A stretch of 64,000 bases of DNA from the NCBI GenBank assembly GCA_016720825.1, contig JADKJV010000003.1:1-64000 (forward strand), given 5' to 3'. The DNA is from Chitinophagaceae bacterium (GTDB lineage Bacteria; Bacteroidota; Bacteroidia; Chitinophagales; Chitinophagaceae). Positions 45,903-53,196 of the stretch are shown in pieces. Position 1 is the first letter of the stretch; each line of letters starts with the position of its first letter. Both the position numbers and the translations under genes were made by a program. Below the pieces are notes generated by a model. The model was given only the letters and a program-made list of their open reading frames with translations, was not told the DNA's origin and searched no databases.

Positions 45903-46103
45903 TCACCCTACCCTTTTCCGTTTTGGCCTGAAGAACTCAAAGTAAACGGTCAGCAAAAAAATGGCCGCCGTAATAATAAGTGATCCCCATACTGATACGA
46001 GGTGCCAGGTTCTTGCATCATCCGGTGTATGCTGGTAGGCAGTCCATGAGGAAACAACTAAAAACCCGGCAACGATTACCATTGCTAATTTTCTGAAAAG
46101 CAT
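45903..46103 (-). CDS. Small membrane protein, two predicted helices
   Basis: 66 residues: helix 1 about residues 5-20 (LAMVIVAGFLVVSSW), a polar link with HTPDDARTWHL, helix 2 about 36-54 (VSVWGSLIITAAIFLLTVYF), then a basic C-terminal tail FRPKRKRVG that should face the cytosol. No family is recognised. It lies 19 bases before the barrel-like gene and could be cotranscribed with it. Confidence 0.6.
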   Translation of the reverse strand: MLFRKLAMVIVAGFLVVSSWTAYQHTPDDARTWHLVSVWGSLIITAAIFLLTVYFEFFRPKRKRVG

Positions 46104-46123
46104 AGTGTGTGTTTTTATGGTTT

Positions 46124-46157
46124 AAAAATTTCCGCAGTCCCGCTGGAACTGCGGAAA
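46124..46157 (-). terminator. Intrinsic terminator after the glycine-rich secreted protein
   Basis: A ten-base perfect stem, TTTCCGCAGT and ACTGCGGAAA (46129-46138 and 46148-46157) around a nine-base loop. On the minus strand it ends in TTTTTAAA. It lies 14 bases after the stop at 46171. Confidence 0.8.
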
Positions 46158-46170
46158 TCAGATTGCCTGG

Positions 46171-46908
46171 TTAAACCAGCAGCTTAGCTTCCTGCATACC
46201 GGGTGAAACCAAGCAGTAATTATTGATTCCAGTCAGGATGCCGCCAATACCTCCCACTATTCCACCAATAACAGCGCCGGGAGGACCTCCGAGGTTTAAA
46301 CCGACGTTGCCGCCTGATAAACCACCTGTAATCAATCCACCAATAATACCGAATGCACAACGCAGCCATTTGGGCAGGCCGGTAACGGATTGTACATTAC
46401 CCTTCTGGTTAAAGAGTGCTTTTACATTACCACCATCCGGGTTTGTTTTCCGGATCAGTTCCTGCATGCTCAGGTCAACCAATGCCAGTGCCTTTTCTTC
46501 TTCCGCTGACAACTTACCGGCCAAAGCCATTTCCCGCAATGCATTCCTGATATCACTGGTATTAGTATATGCAGTGGCGATATTGTTCTTGATGGTCAGC
46601 AACTGGCTGGCAAACTGGTAACTGATACCGCCGGCCTGTTCTTTATCCGCAACAAACGCAGCCACTTCCTCGAGTGATTTCAGGCTGGAAGGATTTACAT
46701 TATAATGTGAACAGAGATCATTGACAGATCCCGCCTTCCCGTCACTGGTATACTTAAAACCATCCTGGAACCCGGCCATAAAATCAGTAAACAATTTGTC
46801 ACCGGTGTTTACAGACAAATGACCAGTCACATATTTATCATCCGTCTGGCCATACACCGCACAAACAGTCAGCCATCCCGTTACCATCGTCAAAATCAGC
46901 TTTTTCAT
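46171..46908 (-). CDS. Secreted protein with C-terminal glycine-zipper hydrophobic segment
   Basis: 245 residues. A signal peptide (KKLILTMVTGWLTVCAVYGQ) is followed by a helical, polar region to about residue 180. A long Gly-rich hydrophobic stretch, roughly 185-230, has repeated GG(I/L/N) and GxxxG steps (GIIGGLITGGLSGGNVG, IGGIVGGIGGILTG). Glycine zippers of this type occur in membrane-inserting domains and in some class II bacteriocins, but also in harmless envelope proteins. No immunity or export gene is evident next to it. It is transcribed divergently from the AT-rich signalling module. Function unknown. Confidence 0.65.
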   Translation of the reverse strand: MKKLILTMVTGWLTVCAVYGQTDDKYVTGHLSVNTGDKLFTDFMAGFQDGFKYTSDGKAGSVNDLCSHYNVNPSSLKSLEEVAAFVADKEQAGGISYQFASQLLTIKNNIATAYTNTSDIRNALREMALAGKLSAEEEKALALVDLSMQELIRKTNPDGGNVKALFNQKGNVQSVTGLPKWLRCAFGIIGGLITGGLSGGNVGLNLGGPPGAVIGGIVGGIGGILTGINNYCLVSPGMQEAKLLV

Positions 46909-46973
46909 TGTTATAATTTTAGAACCACACCTACTCTGTTTGGCGGTTTTCGGTATTCCCGCAACATCGGCCG

Positions 46974-47207
46974 ATGATGATTCAAAACTACTATTGGGGA
47001 CAGGCCTCTAACAAGTGTAAACAAACAGAAAACCCTGTTTTTATTCCCTTACAGGAATGGTTAATACACCAGCATAAGCTGTCTAAAAAACTGGAATTCA
47101 AAAATTTGGGGAGAAAACTACGGAAAGGGGAATTACCACGAACAGTGTTTTTCTTAGAAATTATGGGATTTTTCTCATGGCAGATTCAAGACAATCTTTT
47201 TACTTAG
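46974..47207 (+). CDS. Possible small ORF upstream of the seven-helix protein
   Basis: 77 codons ending nine bases before the membrane-protein start. The composition is as AT-rich as the following genes. A basic segment KKLEFKNLGRKLRKGEL in the middle loosely resembles leader peptides of Bacteroidota natural-product precursors, and the C-terminal MGFFSWQIQDNLFT is hydrophobic. It lacks a Gly-Gly cleavage site. It could be a peptide precursor for the downstream sensor or a chance frame. Confidence 0.3.
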   Translation: MMIQNYYWGQASNKCKQTENPVFIPLQEWLIHQHKLSKKLEFKNLGRKLRKGELPRTVFFLEIMGFFSWQIQDNLFT

Positions 47208-47215
47208 TCGAATAA

Positions 47216-47926
47216 ATGAATAGCCTTCTTCAATATTGGAAACATGGATACTACACAGAAGTATTTCTTATTTTATGCATAATTATTGCAATAATAAGCT
47301 GTATAAAATATTTTAATAAGAGTAAAACTCATATATATTTTTCACTCTATTACGGAGCATGTTTTCATCTTTACTTTATCATAAACATCATCTACTATCT
47401 TGATCAAAAAGGGAAGCCCCACTTACTATTAACAGAAACAAGCAATACCCTATTCCAGTTGATTGAGCTATTTGTTTTTGCGAAATATTTATTCCTTCAA
47501 GGAATAATTTATCTCAAAGAAAAACATATTAACAGAATCATATACGCTTTTACCGTTTTTTCATCAATGTTTCTCCTATGGATATTTATGCCTACTACTG
47601 AAAAAAATGACATAAATAGATTTTCCTATTTTTTAACTGTATTAGAACAAATAATATTACTAGCCCTTACTTTGATTTATTTCTTAACACTTTTTAAAAG
47701 GCCGACACTTGTCAATCTTACAAAAACACCATCATTCTGGATATCTACGGTGCTATTATTCTACTGTCTGATTTCAATACCCTTCTTTACAGTCGCAAAT
47801 GACATTTTGCCAATCAATGTTATTTTCTTTTCCGGCGTCTTTGCCTGTCATACAATATTCCTAGCCTTGCTAGTATTAACAACAACATTAGTATTTATAT
47901 GGAAAAAACTACATCCGATATCATAA
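47216..47926 (+). CDS. Seven-helix membrane protein of signalling module 1
   Basis: 236 residues with about seven hydrophobic segments (first at 14-32, FLILCIIIAIISCI; last at 205-230, TIFLALLVLTTTLVFIW). No recognised soluble domain. The gene overlaps the histidine kinase start by 28 bases, so they are translationally linked. The kinase has no sensor domain of its own, so this protein is a good candidate for the input subunit. The gene is strikingly AT-rich compared with the regulator downstream. An unrelated-looking counterpart with the same topology sits at 51636, next to a second kinase. Confidence 0.75.
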   Translation: MNSLLQYWKHGYYTEVFLILCIIIAIISCIKYFNKSKTHIYFSLYYGACFHLYFIINIIYYLDQKGKPHLLLTETSNTLFQLIELFVFAKYLFLQGIIYLKEKHINRIIYAFTVFSSMFLLWIFMPTTEKNDINRFSYFLTVLEQIILLALTLIYFLTLFKRPTLVNLTKTPSFWISTVLLFYCLISIPFFTVANDILPINVIFFSGVFACHTIFLALLVLTTTLVFIWKKLHPIS

Positions 47927-48692
47927 TATTTGTCACAATTTCGACACTACTTGTTTTGCTAATGGCCGGATTCGTCATTACAATACTTTATCTATACCAA
48001 AAAAAACAAGCCCTACATCAAAAAGATCTTGAAATCGTGAAAGTTGACTTTGAAAAAAGCATGCTTAATACGAAGCTTGAAATACAAGAACAAACTTTTC
48101 AGAGCATTTCCCGTGAAATACATGACAACATTAACCTATCCCTTACTTTAGCAAAATTAAACTTAAACACTCTTAGCCTAAAAAACCTATCTGTAGCTTC
48201 TGAGAAAATTGCCTCAAGTATAGAATTTATAAGCAAAGCAATTAGGGATCTAAGTGACATTTCAAGAAGCATGAATTCTGAGGTAATTAACGAACAGGGC
48301 CTTATTAGAGCACTAGAATTTGAAACAGAAAATTAAAAGCTCTAAACTGGTTTAAGGTCGAAACAACAATCACTGGTAATCCAGTTTTCATGGATCCTCA
48401 AAAGAATTATTCATTTTCAGAATAGTTCAAGAAGCCTTTAATAACATTCTAAAACATGCACATGCATCAAGGATTCGACTACAGCTACATTATGAAAAAA
48501 GATATTGTTGACATATGGGTTGAAGACGATGGTGATGGATTTGACCAATCATTTATAAAAGGAAAAGATTCAAAAAAAATATCAGCTGGACTACTTAATA
48601 TGCAGAAAAGAGCAGAACTTCTGAATGGCCATTACAGTTTAGAAAGTACTCCAGGCAAAGGAACCAAAATAAACATTTTAATCCCCTATTAA
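47899..48692 (+). pseudogene. HisKA_3 sensor histidine kinase of module 1, broken by three one-base indels
   Basis: One membrane helix (about residues 8-32), then a coiled coil and the dimerisation/His motif ISREIHDNINLSLTLAKL with the phospho-acceptor His. The frame stops at 48336. The C-terminal ATPase continues in other frames: FIFRIVQEAFNNILKHAHAS (N-box) and VDIWVEDDGDGFD, then AGLLNMQKRAELLNG and GTKINILIPY to 48692. Adding an A at the runs 48329-48332 and 48400-48403 and removing one at 48495-48500 restores a ~264-residue kinase. All three sites are A runs. It is either a decaying gene or a consensus error. It is followed by RR2 after five bases. Confidence 0.75.
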
Positions 48693-48696
48693 AGAC

Positions 48697-49365
48697 ATGA
48701 GTAACTTGAATCCAACTATTAAAGTAGCACTTGCAGATGACCATACTTTATTACGCACAGCCCTTGCTTCCCTGATCAACCAGTTCGAAGGTTGTGAAGT
48801 AATTATCCAGGCAAATCATGGTCAGGAACTGGTAGAAAAAATAAGAACAGGCCCGGCACCTGACCTGGTGCTACTCGACCTTAATATGCCCCTGATGGAT
48901 GGCATGGAAACAGCCCATTACCTGCAGGAAAATTTCCCTGATATCCATGTGCCGATGCTGACCATGTATGATTCAGAAATGGCCCTGATCCGGCTGCTAC
49001 AGGTAGGCGTGAAAGGATTCCTGAAAAAGGACATCCATCCGGATGAACTGGAATATGCCATCCGTTCTGTTATACAATCGGGCTTCTATTATTCACACAA
49101 TGCCACCGGTAAACTCGTCAACCTGTTCCGCAAACAAACAGATGGCAGTATCAAACCATTGGAGAAACATATCCTGAATGAAACTGAAATCACTTTCCTT
49201 AAACTGGCCAGTTCTGAACTGACTTACAAGGAAATTGCCCAGCAAATCGGGCTGAATCCCAGGGCGGTGGATAACCTGCGTGATCAGTTATTCCAGAAGT
49301 TATCCATTAAAAGCAGGGTGGGTCTGGCGATGTATGCAATCCGCCACGGGCTGGTGATCGTGTAA
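48697..49365 (+). CDS. NarL/LuxR-family response regulator of module 1 (RR2)
   Basis: 222 residues. Receiver with LADDH acidic pair, Asp in LVLLDLNMP near residue 64 and Lys in GFLKKDIHPDE. GerE HTH at about 155-215 (TEITFLKLASSELTYKEIAQQIGLNPRAVDNLRDQL). It follows the split kinase directly and is its likely partner. Base composition changes here from very AT-rich in the kinase to the GC content of the surrounding chromosome. It is more diverged from the other three regulators, with PRAVDNL in place of PRTVE(A/T)I. Confidence 0.93.
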   Translation: MSNLNPTIKVALADDHTLLRTALASLINQFEGCEVIIQANHGQELVEKIRTGPAPDLVLLDLNMPLMDGMETAHYLQENFPDIHVPMLTMYDSEMALIRLLQVGVKGFLKKDIHPDELEYAIRSVIQSGFYYSHNATGKLVNLFRKQTDGSIKPLEKHILNETEITFLKLASSELTYKEIAQQIGLNPRAVDNLRDQLFQKLSIKSRVGLAMYAIRHGLVIV

Positions 49366-49373
49366 ATTTGCAG

Positions 49374-50117
49374 TTATGCTTTTACAGCTATGATATAAGC
49401 GCGGGGATCGCCGATAGTGAATTTTTTCCTTCCAGGTACACTGTATACTTCCTCCATAATCAACCCGGATTCCCGGAGGATGTCTTCCATTTCATTCAGC
49501 GAGAAAATATAATCAACGGCCGATTTATGCTCCTGGTTTCCATCCGGGGCAATCAGTGTTGTTTCTGATTCTATCCGGGTGGGATTGAATAATACCCGGC
49601 TGTCAGCAATGTATTTATAGTCTCCCTCCTGGCTCCAGCTTTTCTCACGATGGTTTTTCCAGACAATTTCTGCCAGTGACCAGGTATTGATAAAAACAAA
49701 GCCTCCCGGTTTGAGACTCCGGGCTACAGAGGACAGTATCTGTATATTATCTGCCCTGTCAAAAAAGTTAAGGTTATTCCCCATGCAGATTGCCGCATCA
49801 AATGAATGAGCAGGTTTAAAGTCAAGTACACTCATACAATGCACTTCTACAGGGAGGTTTTCCTGTTTTACGATACCGGCTATTTCATTTGTGTATGCTG
49901 AAAGGTTATCAACGGCAGTTACCTGAATTCCCTGACGGGATAGGGCCAGTGTATGTCTTCCGTAACCGCACATCAGGTCCAGGACAAGGCTGCCGGATAA
50001 AAGACTGAAACGGGAAATAATATAAGCAGTTTCTTTTGTAGTCAGTTCATCCGGGATCATGGAACGCCAGACATCTTTATAACTGCCATCAAAAAAAGTA
50101 TCGTTTACATTTCCCAT
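49374..50117 (-). CDS. Class I SAM-dependent methyltransferase
   Basis: About 247 residues from the ATG at 50117 (MGNVNDTFFDG), the start I prefer because longer frames run into the upstream regulator gene. SAM motif I VLDLMCGYGRHTLALS, motif II TAVDNLSAY, IV-like FDAAICMGNNLNFF and post-I KPGGFVFINTWS are seen. Substrate unknown. The gene lies 10 bases after RR4 on the same strand and is probably cotranscribed with it, so it is tied to the signalling island by position. Confidence 0.85.
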   Translation of the reverse strand: MGNVNDTFFDGSYKDVWRSMIPDELTTKETAYIISRFSLLSGSLVLDLMCGYGRHTLALSRQGIQVTAVDNLSAYTNEIAGIVKQENLPVEVHCMSVLDFKPAHSFDAAICMGNNLNFFDRADNIQILSSVARSLKPGGFVFINTWSLAEIVWKNHREKSWSQEGDYKYIADSRVLFNPTRIESETTLIAPDGNQEHKSAVDYIFSLNEMEDILRESGLIMEEVYSVPGRKKFTIGDPRAYIIAVKA

Positions 50118-50127
50118 ATCGGATGGT

Positions 50128-50784
50128 TTATTCAAGCAGTTTATTACGCATGGCATACATCACCAGGCCGGCAATGGTTTTGGCCCCGACTTTCTGCTTC
50201 ATATTCTGGCGGATGGTTTCAATGGTCCGGGGGCTGAGGAAGACTTCTTTTGAAATTTCCTCGGTGGTCTTGTCTTCAGCAATCAGTTTCAGGATCTTGA
50301 GTTCCTTTTCTGAGAACTTCACCGGGTTGGGGTAAAACTGCCTGACTGATTTTTTATGCTGCAGTTTCAGGAGCACGGCTTTATTCACCAGGTCATTGAA
50401 ATAGAAATCATCATTCATACAAGTCAGGATCGCCTGGTAAATTTCGTCCGGGTCAGTGGTTTTGGTGAGGTAGGCATTGGCGCCCATTTCCATCATCCTG
50501 GTGATCATCTCCTCATCGTCATACATGGTGAGCACGATAATCTTGAGGGCTTCATATTCTTTCCGGATCAGGCTGATGGCGTTGATGCCATCCACTTCCG
50601 GCATCCGGATATCCATCAGGATCACATCGGGTAATTTAAGCTGGAGTTTATGCTGCAGGTCCTTGCCGTCTTCGGCCTCCCAGATAATCTTGAGGTATTC
50701 CCGGTCTTTCAGGGCCATGCGGATACCATCCCTGAAAATCTTATGGTCATCGGCAATTGCTACCTTAATCTGCTGGGTACTCAT
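50128..50784 (-). CDS. NarL/LuxR-family response regulator (RR4), divergent from module 2
   Basis: 218 residues. Acidic pair in IADDHK, phospho-acceptor Asp in VILMDIRMP near residue 56, Lys in AYLTKTTDPDE near 105. HTH about 150-210 (SEKELKILKLIAEDKTTEEISKEVFLSPRTIETIRQNM). There is no kinase on its side. It is transcribed away from the peptide/sensor/kinase/RR3 set, and a GCGTA-N4-TACGC palindrome lies 35 bases upstream of its start. It is most similar to RR1 at 43878. Confidence 0.93.
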   Translation of the reverse strand: MSTQQIKVAIADDHKIFRDGIRMALKDREYLKIIWEAEDGKDLQHKLQLKLPDVILMDIRMPEVDGINAISLIRKEYEALKIIVLTMYDDEEMITRMMEMGANAYLTKTTDPDEIYQAILTCMNDDFYFNDLVNKAVLLKLQHKKSVRQFYPNPVKFSEKELKILKLIAEDKTTEEISKEVFLSPRTIETIRQNMKQKVGAKTIAGLVMYAMRNKLLE

Positions 50785-50818
50785 GGATGATTGGTTTGAA
50801 GTTGATTTGGATTGATTT

Positions 50819-50832
50819 GCGTAAAACTACGC
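50819..50832. promoter_or_regulatory. GCGTA-N4-TACGC palindrome upstream of RR4
   Basis: Perfect inverted repeat, GCGTA at 50819-50823 and TACGC at 50828-50832. It is about 35 bases before the RR4 ATG. NarL-type proteins bind such short inverted half-sites. A second site with the same CGTA-N4-TACG core is at 51338-51349, and TTTAC-C-GTAAA occurs at 50963-50973. Confidence 0.5.
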
Positions 50833-51337
50833 AATTTTTGATTCTCCGCCCATTTTACTGGTAATGAATGAATAGCCCGGATTTTATACTTAGAGTCCCA
50901 AGGGAAACAGATTTGACCCTCTTTGATAACAAAAACCAGCACTCGGGTAATTTTTCATGGGATTTACCGTAAAATTCCTATCCCGGCTGTATTCGGTTTT
51001 TAACCAGGTTCCTGTAACTGTTCCAACAGTGCATCGGAGAAATACGAGACGCATTGTGCTGATTGCCCGATTTTCATTGAACAAAACCAATAAAATGCGT
51101 AACAGTATGGCATCCGGCAATCAAGTAAATGATTTTTAATCTATTGCATTGAATTTTTCATACAAATTGCCATCAAACTATGTTTTATTTAAAAACTGGT
51201 AATCAGCTTATTAAAAAGACTGAATTTATCCACGGATGTTGATAACAATCCCTGAAAATGGGAAAACCCCAGGAAAATCTACGTTTTTATACCAGTAATT
51301 TTACTATTTTAGGCTGGTAATTCTACTTTATTTTACC

Positions 51338-51349
51338 CGTAGAGCTACG
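51338..51349. promoter_or_regulatory. CGTA-N4-TACG palindrome upstream of the peptide ORF
   Basis: CGTA (51338-51341), GAGC, TACG (51346-51349). It has the same core and spacing as the site next to RR4, and lies ~80 bases before the -33 element of the peptide promoter. The region from 50833 to 51426 otherwise shows no gene; it is AT-rich with further TACGT and TTTTACG motifs. Confidence 0.5.
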
Positions 51350-51426
51350 TAAAAAAACATCGTTAAACCCCTTGTTTATCAGGGAGTTTTACGAGTTATA
51401 AGAGTTAACACCTGAAGATATACCAA

Positions 51427-51457
51427 TTGTATAGGGTACACATTGTTCGCAATTTTG
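51427..51457 (+). promoter_or_regulatory. Candidate promoter of the peptide/module 2 operon
   Basis: TTG at 51427-51429, 20-base spacer, then CAATTTTG at 51450-51457, one base from TAnnTTTG. Expected start is about 35 bases before the small ORF. Confidence 0.45.
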
Positions 51458-51498
51458 AATCTCAAATCGATTTGAAAAGGCTTAAAAACGTTACTGTT

Positions 51499-51564
51499 AT
51501 GAACAAGACTAAAAGATTGAAACCCCAAGACAATGATTTGGGTGTTTTCGTTTGGGAAGACTAA
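51499..51564 (+). CDS. Candidate signalling peptide, 21 residues
   Basis: ATG-to-TAA frame of 21 codons. The N-terminus is basic (MNKTKRLK) and the C-terminus acidic and aromatic, ending GVFVWED with a single Trp three residues from the end. It has a promoter-like sequence 40 bases upstream and lies 71 bases before the seven-helix protein. No signal peptide or Gly-Gly site is seen. Bacillus ComX pheromones also carry a Trp near the C-terminus and precede a multi-helix kinase and NarL-type regulator; that is an analogy of layout only. It could be a chance frame, since short AT-rich frames are common. Confidence 0.4.
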   Translation: MNKTKRLKPQDNDLGVFVWED

Positions 51565-51635
51565 GTCTTACCTAATTAGTACTATTTAAAAAGGTTTTCT
51601 ATATTTGGAGTAAATCCAAAGTTATAGAAGACCTT

Positions 51636-52295
51636 TTGTACATACCGCTTGTTTACCTTTTCCTCATTCCACCAATTCTTTATCTAGTTTTTTTTAAGAA
51701 GATTGGCAGAGACGTAAAGATCATAACCCTAGTGGGTTATTGTATTATTATGTTTCTAAACATAAAATTTGGAGAAACTTACTTACCTGCCAAAATACAA
51801 TACCCTGTATACACGTTTTCTGAGTTTACTTTTTTCGCTATTTTGATTCTCCAGCAACTTAAAGGGAAAGGCGCAAGATTGTTCCTGAAGTTAACTTCTT
51901 TGTTTTTCCTTTTCTTTCAAACTATTTACTTCCTTTTAGAACACAAGAAGAAATTTGACTCAGTTCCCATTGGAGTGGAAACCATTCTAATATTCATCTT
52001 CGTGAGCCTTTTCTTTGCTGAACAACTTAAACAAGTTGATGAGAACCCTATTTATACAAATTATTTCTTTTGGATTGCAGTTGGCCTCATAGTGTATTTA
52101 GGCGGAAGCTTTTTTATTTTTATACTTACAAATAGTTTAAGCTCATCTGAGATCGATTCTTTTTGGTACTGGACGTTTATTGCAGAAATCATAAAAAACT
52201 TACTAATAATTTTTGCGATTTTCCTTTACGCTAAAAGAAAACCCCAGAATAATAATCAACCTAACAGGTCCATTCCATATTTAGACATGATTTAA
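51636..52295 (+). CDS. Seven-helix membrane protein of signalling module 2
   Basis: 219 residues, starting at a TTG. About seven hydrophobic helices (first VYLFLIPPILYLVFF; then IITLVGYCIIMFLNI; FFAILIL; LFFLFFQTIYFLL; ILIFIFVSLFFA; FFWIAVGLIVYLGGSFFIFIL; IIKNLLIIFAIFLYA). No cytoplasmic signalling domain. Short basic loops and a basic C-terminus suggest the tail faces the cytosol. The gene is AT-rich relative to the kinase that follows after 23 bases. Inferred input subunit for that kinase, matching the arrangement at 47216. Confidence 0.75.
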   Translation: MYIPLVYLFLIPPILYLVFFKKIGRDVKIITLVGYCIIMFLNIKFGETYLPAKIQYPVYTFSEFTFFAILILQQLKGKGARLFLKLTSLFFLFFQTIYFLLEHKKKFDSVPIGVETILIFIFVSLFFAEQLKQVDENPIYTNYFFWIAVGLIVYLGGSFFIFILTNSLSSSEIDSFWYWTFIAEIIKNLLIIFAIFLYAKRKPQNNNQPNRSIPYLDMI

Positions 52296-52318
52296 CCAAC
52301 CGCAACCACTAACCCATT

Positions 52319-53146
52319 ATGTTTTTACTACAAGCCGCCAAGTCCGGAGTTTCCGTGGTACTCTTTCTGGGTACACTGGGCATGGTTGTGCTTACCATCA
52401 CCCTCATTCTCTTTATCATTTTCCACCAGCGGAAAGTTTTACGTTACCAGAATAAATTACAGCTGATGGAACAGGAGCAGCAAAAAATCCTGCTGAATGC
52501 TTCTATCAAATTACAGGAAGAAGAAAGACAGCGCCTCGCGGCTGACCTGCATGATGATGCCGGTCCCCTGCTGGCTACTGCCCGTCTTTACCTGAATGAG
52601 AACCTGGTGAACCAGGATAAAGCTACCCAGCTGCAGTCTATTTTCCAGGCCCGCCAGATTATTGATGATACCATCCAGCTTGTACGGAATATCAGTCACA
52701 GCCTGATGCCCCCAACCCTGAAGAATTTCGGGCTGGAGTCAGCTGTGAATGACCTCTTCCAGAAAATAAGCGGTTCAGGTACGATCAACGCCAGCAGCCG
52801 TTTCCATGAATACAAAGACCGACTCAAAGGCGAAAAAGAACTGATTATTTTCCGCGTGGTACAGGAACTGATCAACAATATCCTGAAACACAGCAGCGCC
52901 AGCTTTATACACCTCACCCAGAATGTACATGCCGATAAATTCTACCTGCGTATCCACCACGACGGAAGAGGAATTGTACAATCTGATTTTGAAAAGCTGA
53001 ACAAGAGTAACGTCGGGCTGGGACTGAAAAACATCAGCAGCCGTCTCCGCGTTGTACAGGGAAACATCAACTTCGAAAAAGACATTTCACAAACCTATTA
53101 CAAGGTCACCATTGAACTGCCGAAAGACAATCCTTACGAACCGTAG
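52319..53146 (+). CDS. HisKA_3 histidine kinase without sensor domain (module 2)
   Basis: 275 residues. One membrane helix (about 12-34), a short coiled coil, then the NarX/ComP-type His box RLAADLHDDAGPLLATARLY with phospho-acceptor His near residue 78. The ATPase shows VVQELINNILKHSSAS (N-box), HHDGRGI and GLGLKNISSRLRVVQG (G-boxes). There is no extracellular domain, so sensing must come from a partner, most simply the membrane protein encoded just upstream. Composition is normal for the chromosome. RR3 follows after 50 bases and is the likely phosphate acceptor; RR4 and RR1, lacking kinases, could also be targets. Confidence 0.92.
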   Translation: MFLLQAAKSGVSVVLFLGTLGMVVLTITLILFIIFHQRKVLRYQNKLQLMEQEQQKILLNASIKLQEEERQRLAADLHDDAGPLLATARLYLNENLVNQDKATQLQSIFQARQIIDDTIQLVRNISHSLMPPTLKNFGLESAVNDLFQKISGSGTINASSRFHEYKDRLKGEKELIIFRVVQELINNILKHSSASFIHLTQNVHADKFYLRIHHDGRGIVQSDFEKLNKSNVGLGLKNISSRLRVVQGNINFEKDISQTYYKVTIELPKDNPYEP

Positions 53147-53196
53147 TGCCGTACACTAAAAATCATTATTTTTAGCACAATTGCAGAACAACAACT

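Noticed and set aside
46223..46621. 132-codon Pro-rich frame opposite the glycine-zipper gene
   Set aside because: Proline richness is just the complement of Gly codons; the minus-strand gene has a signal peptide and a terminator.
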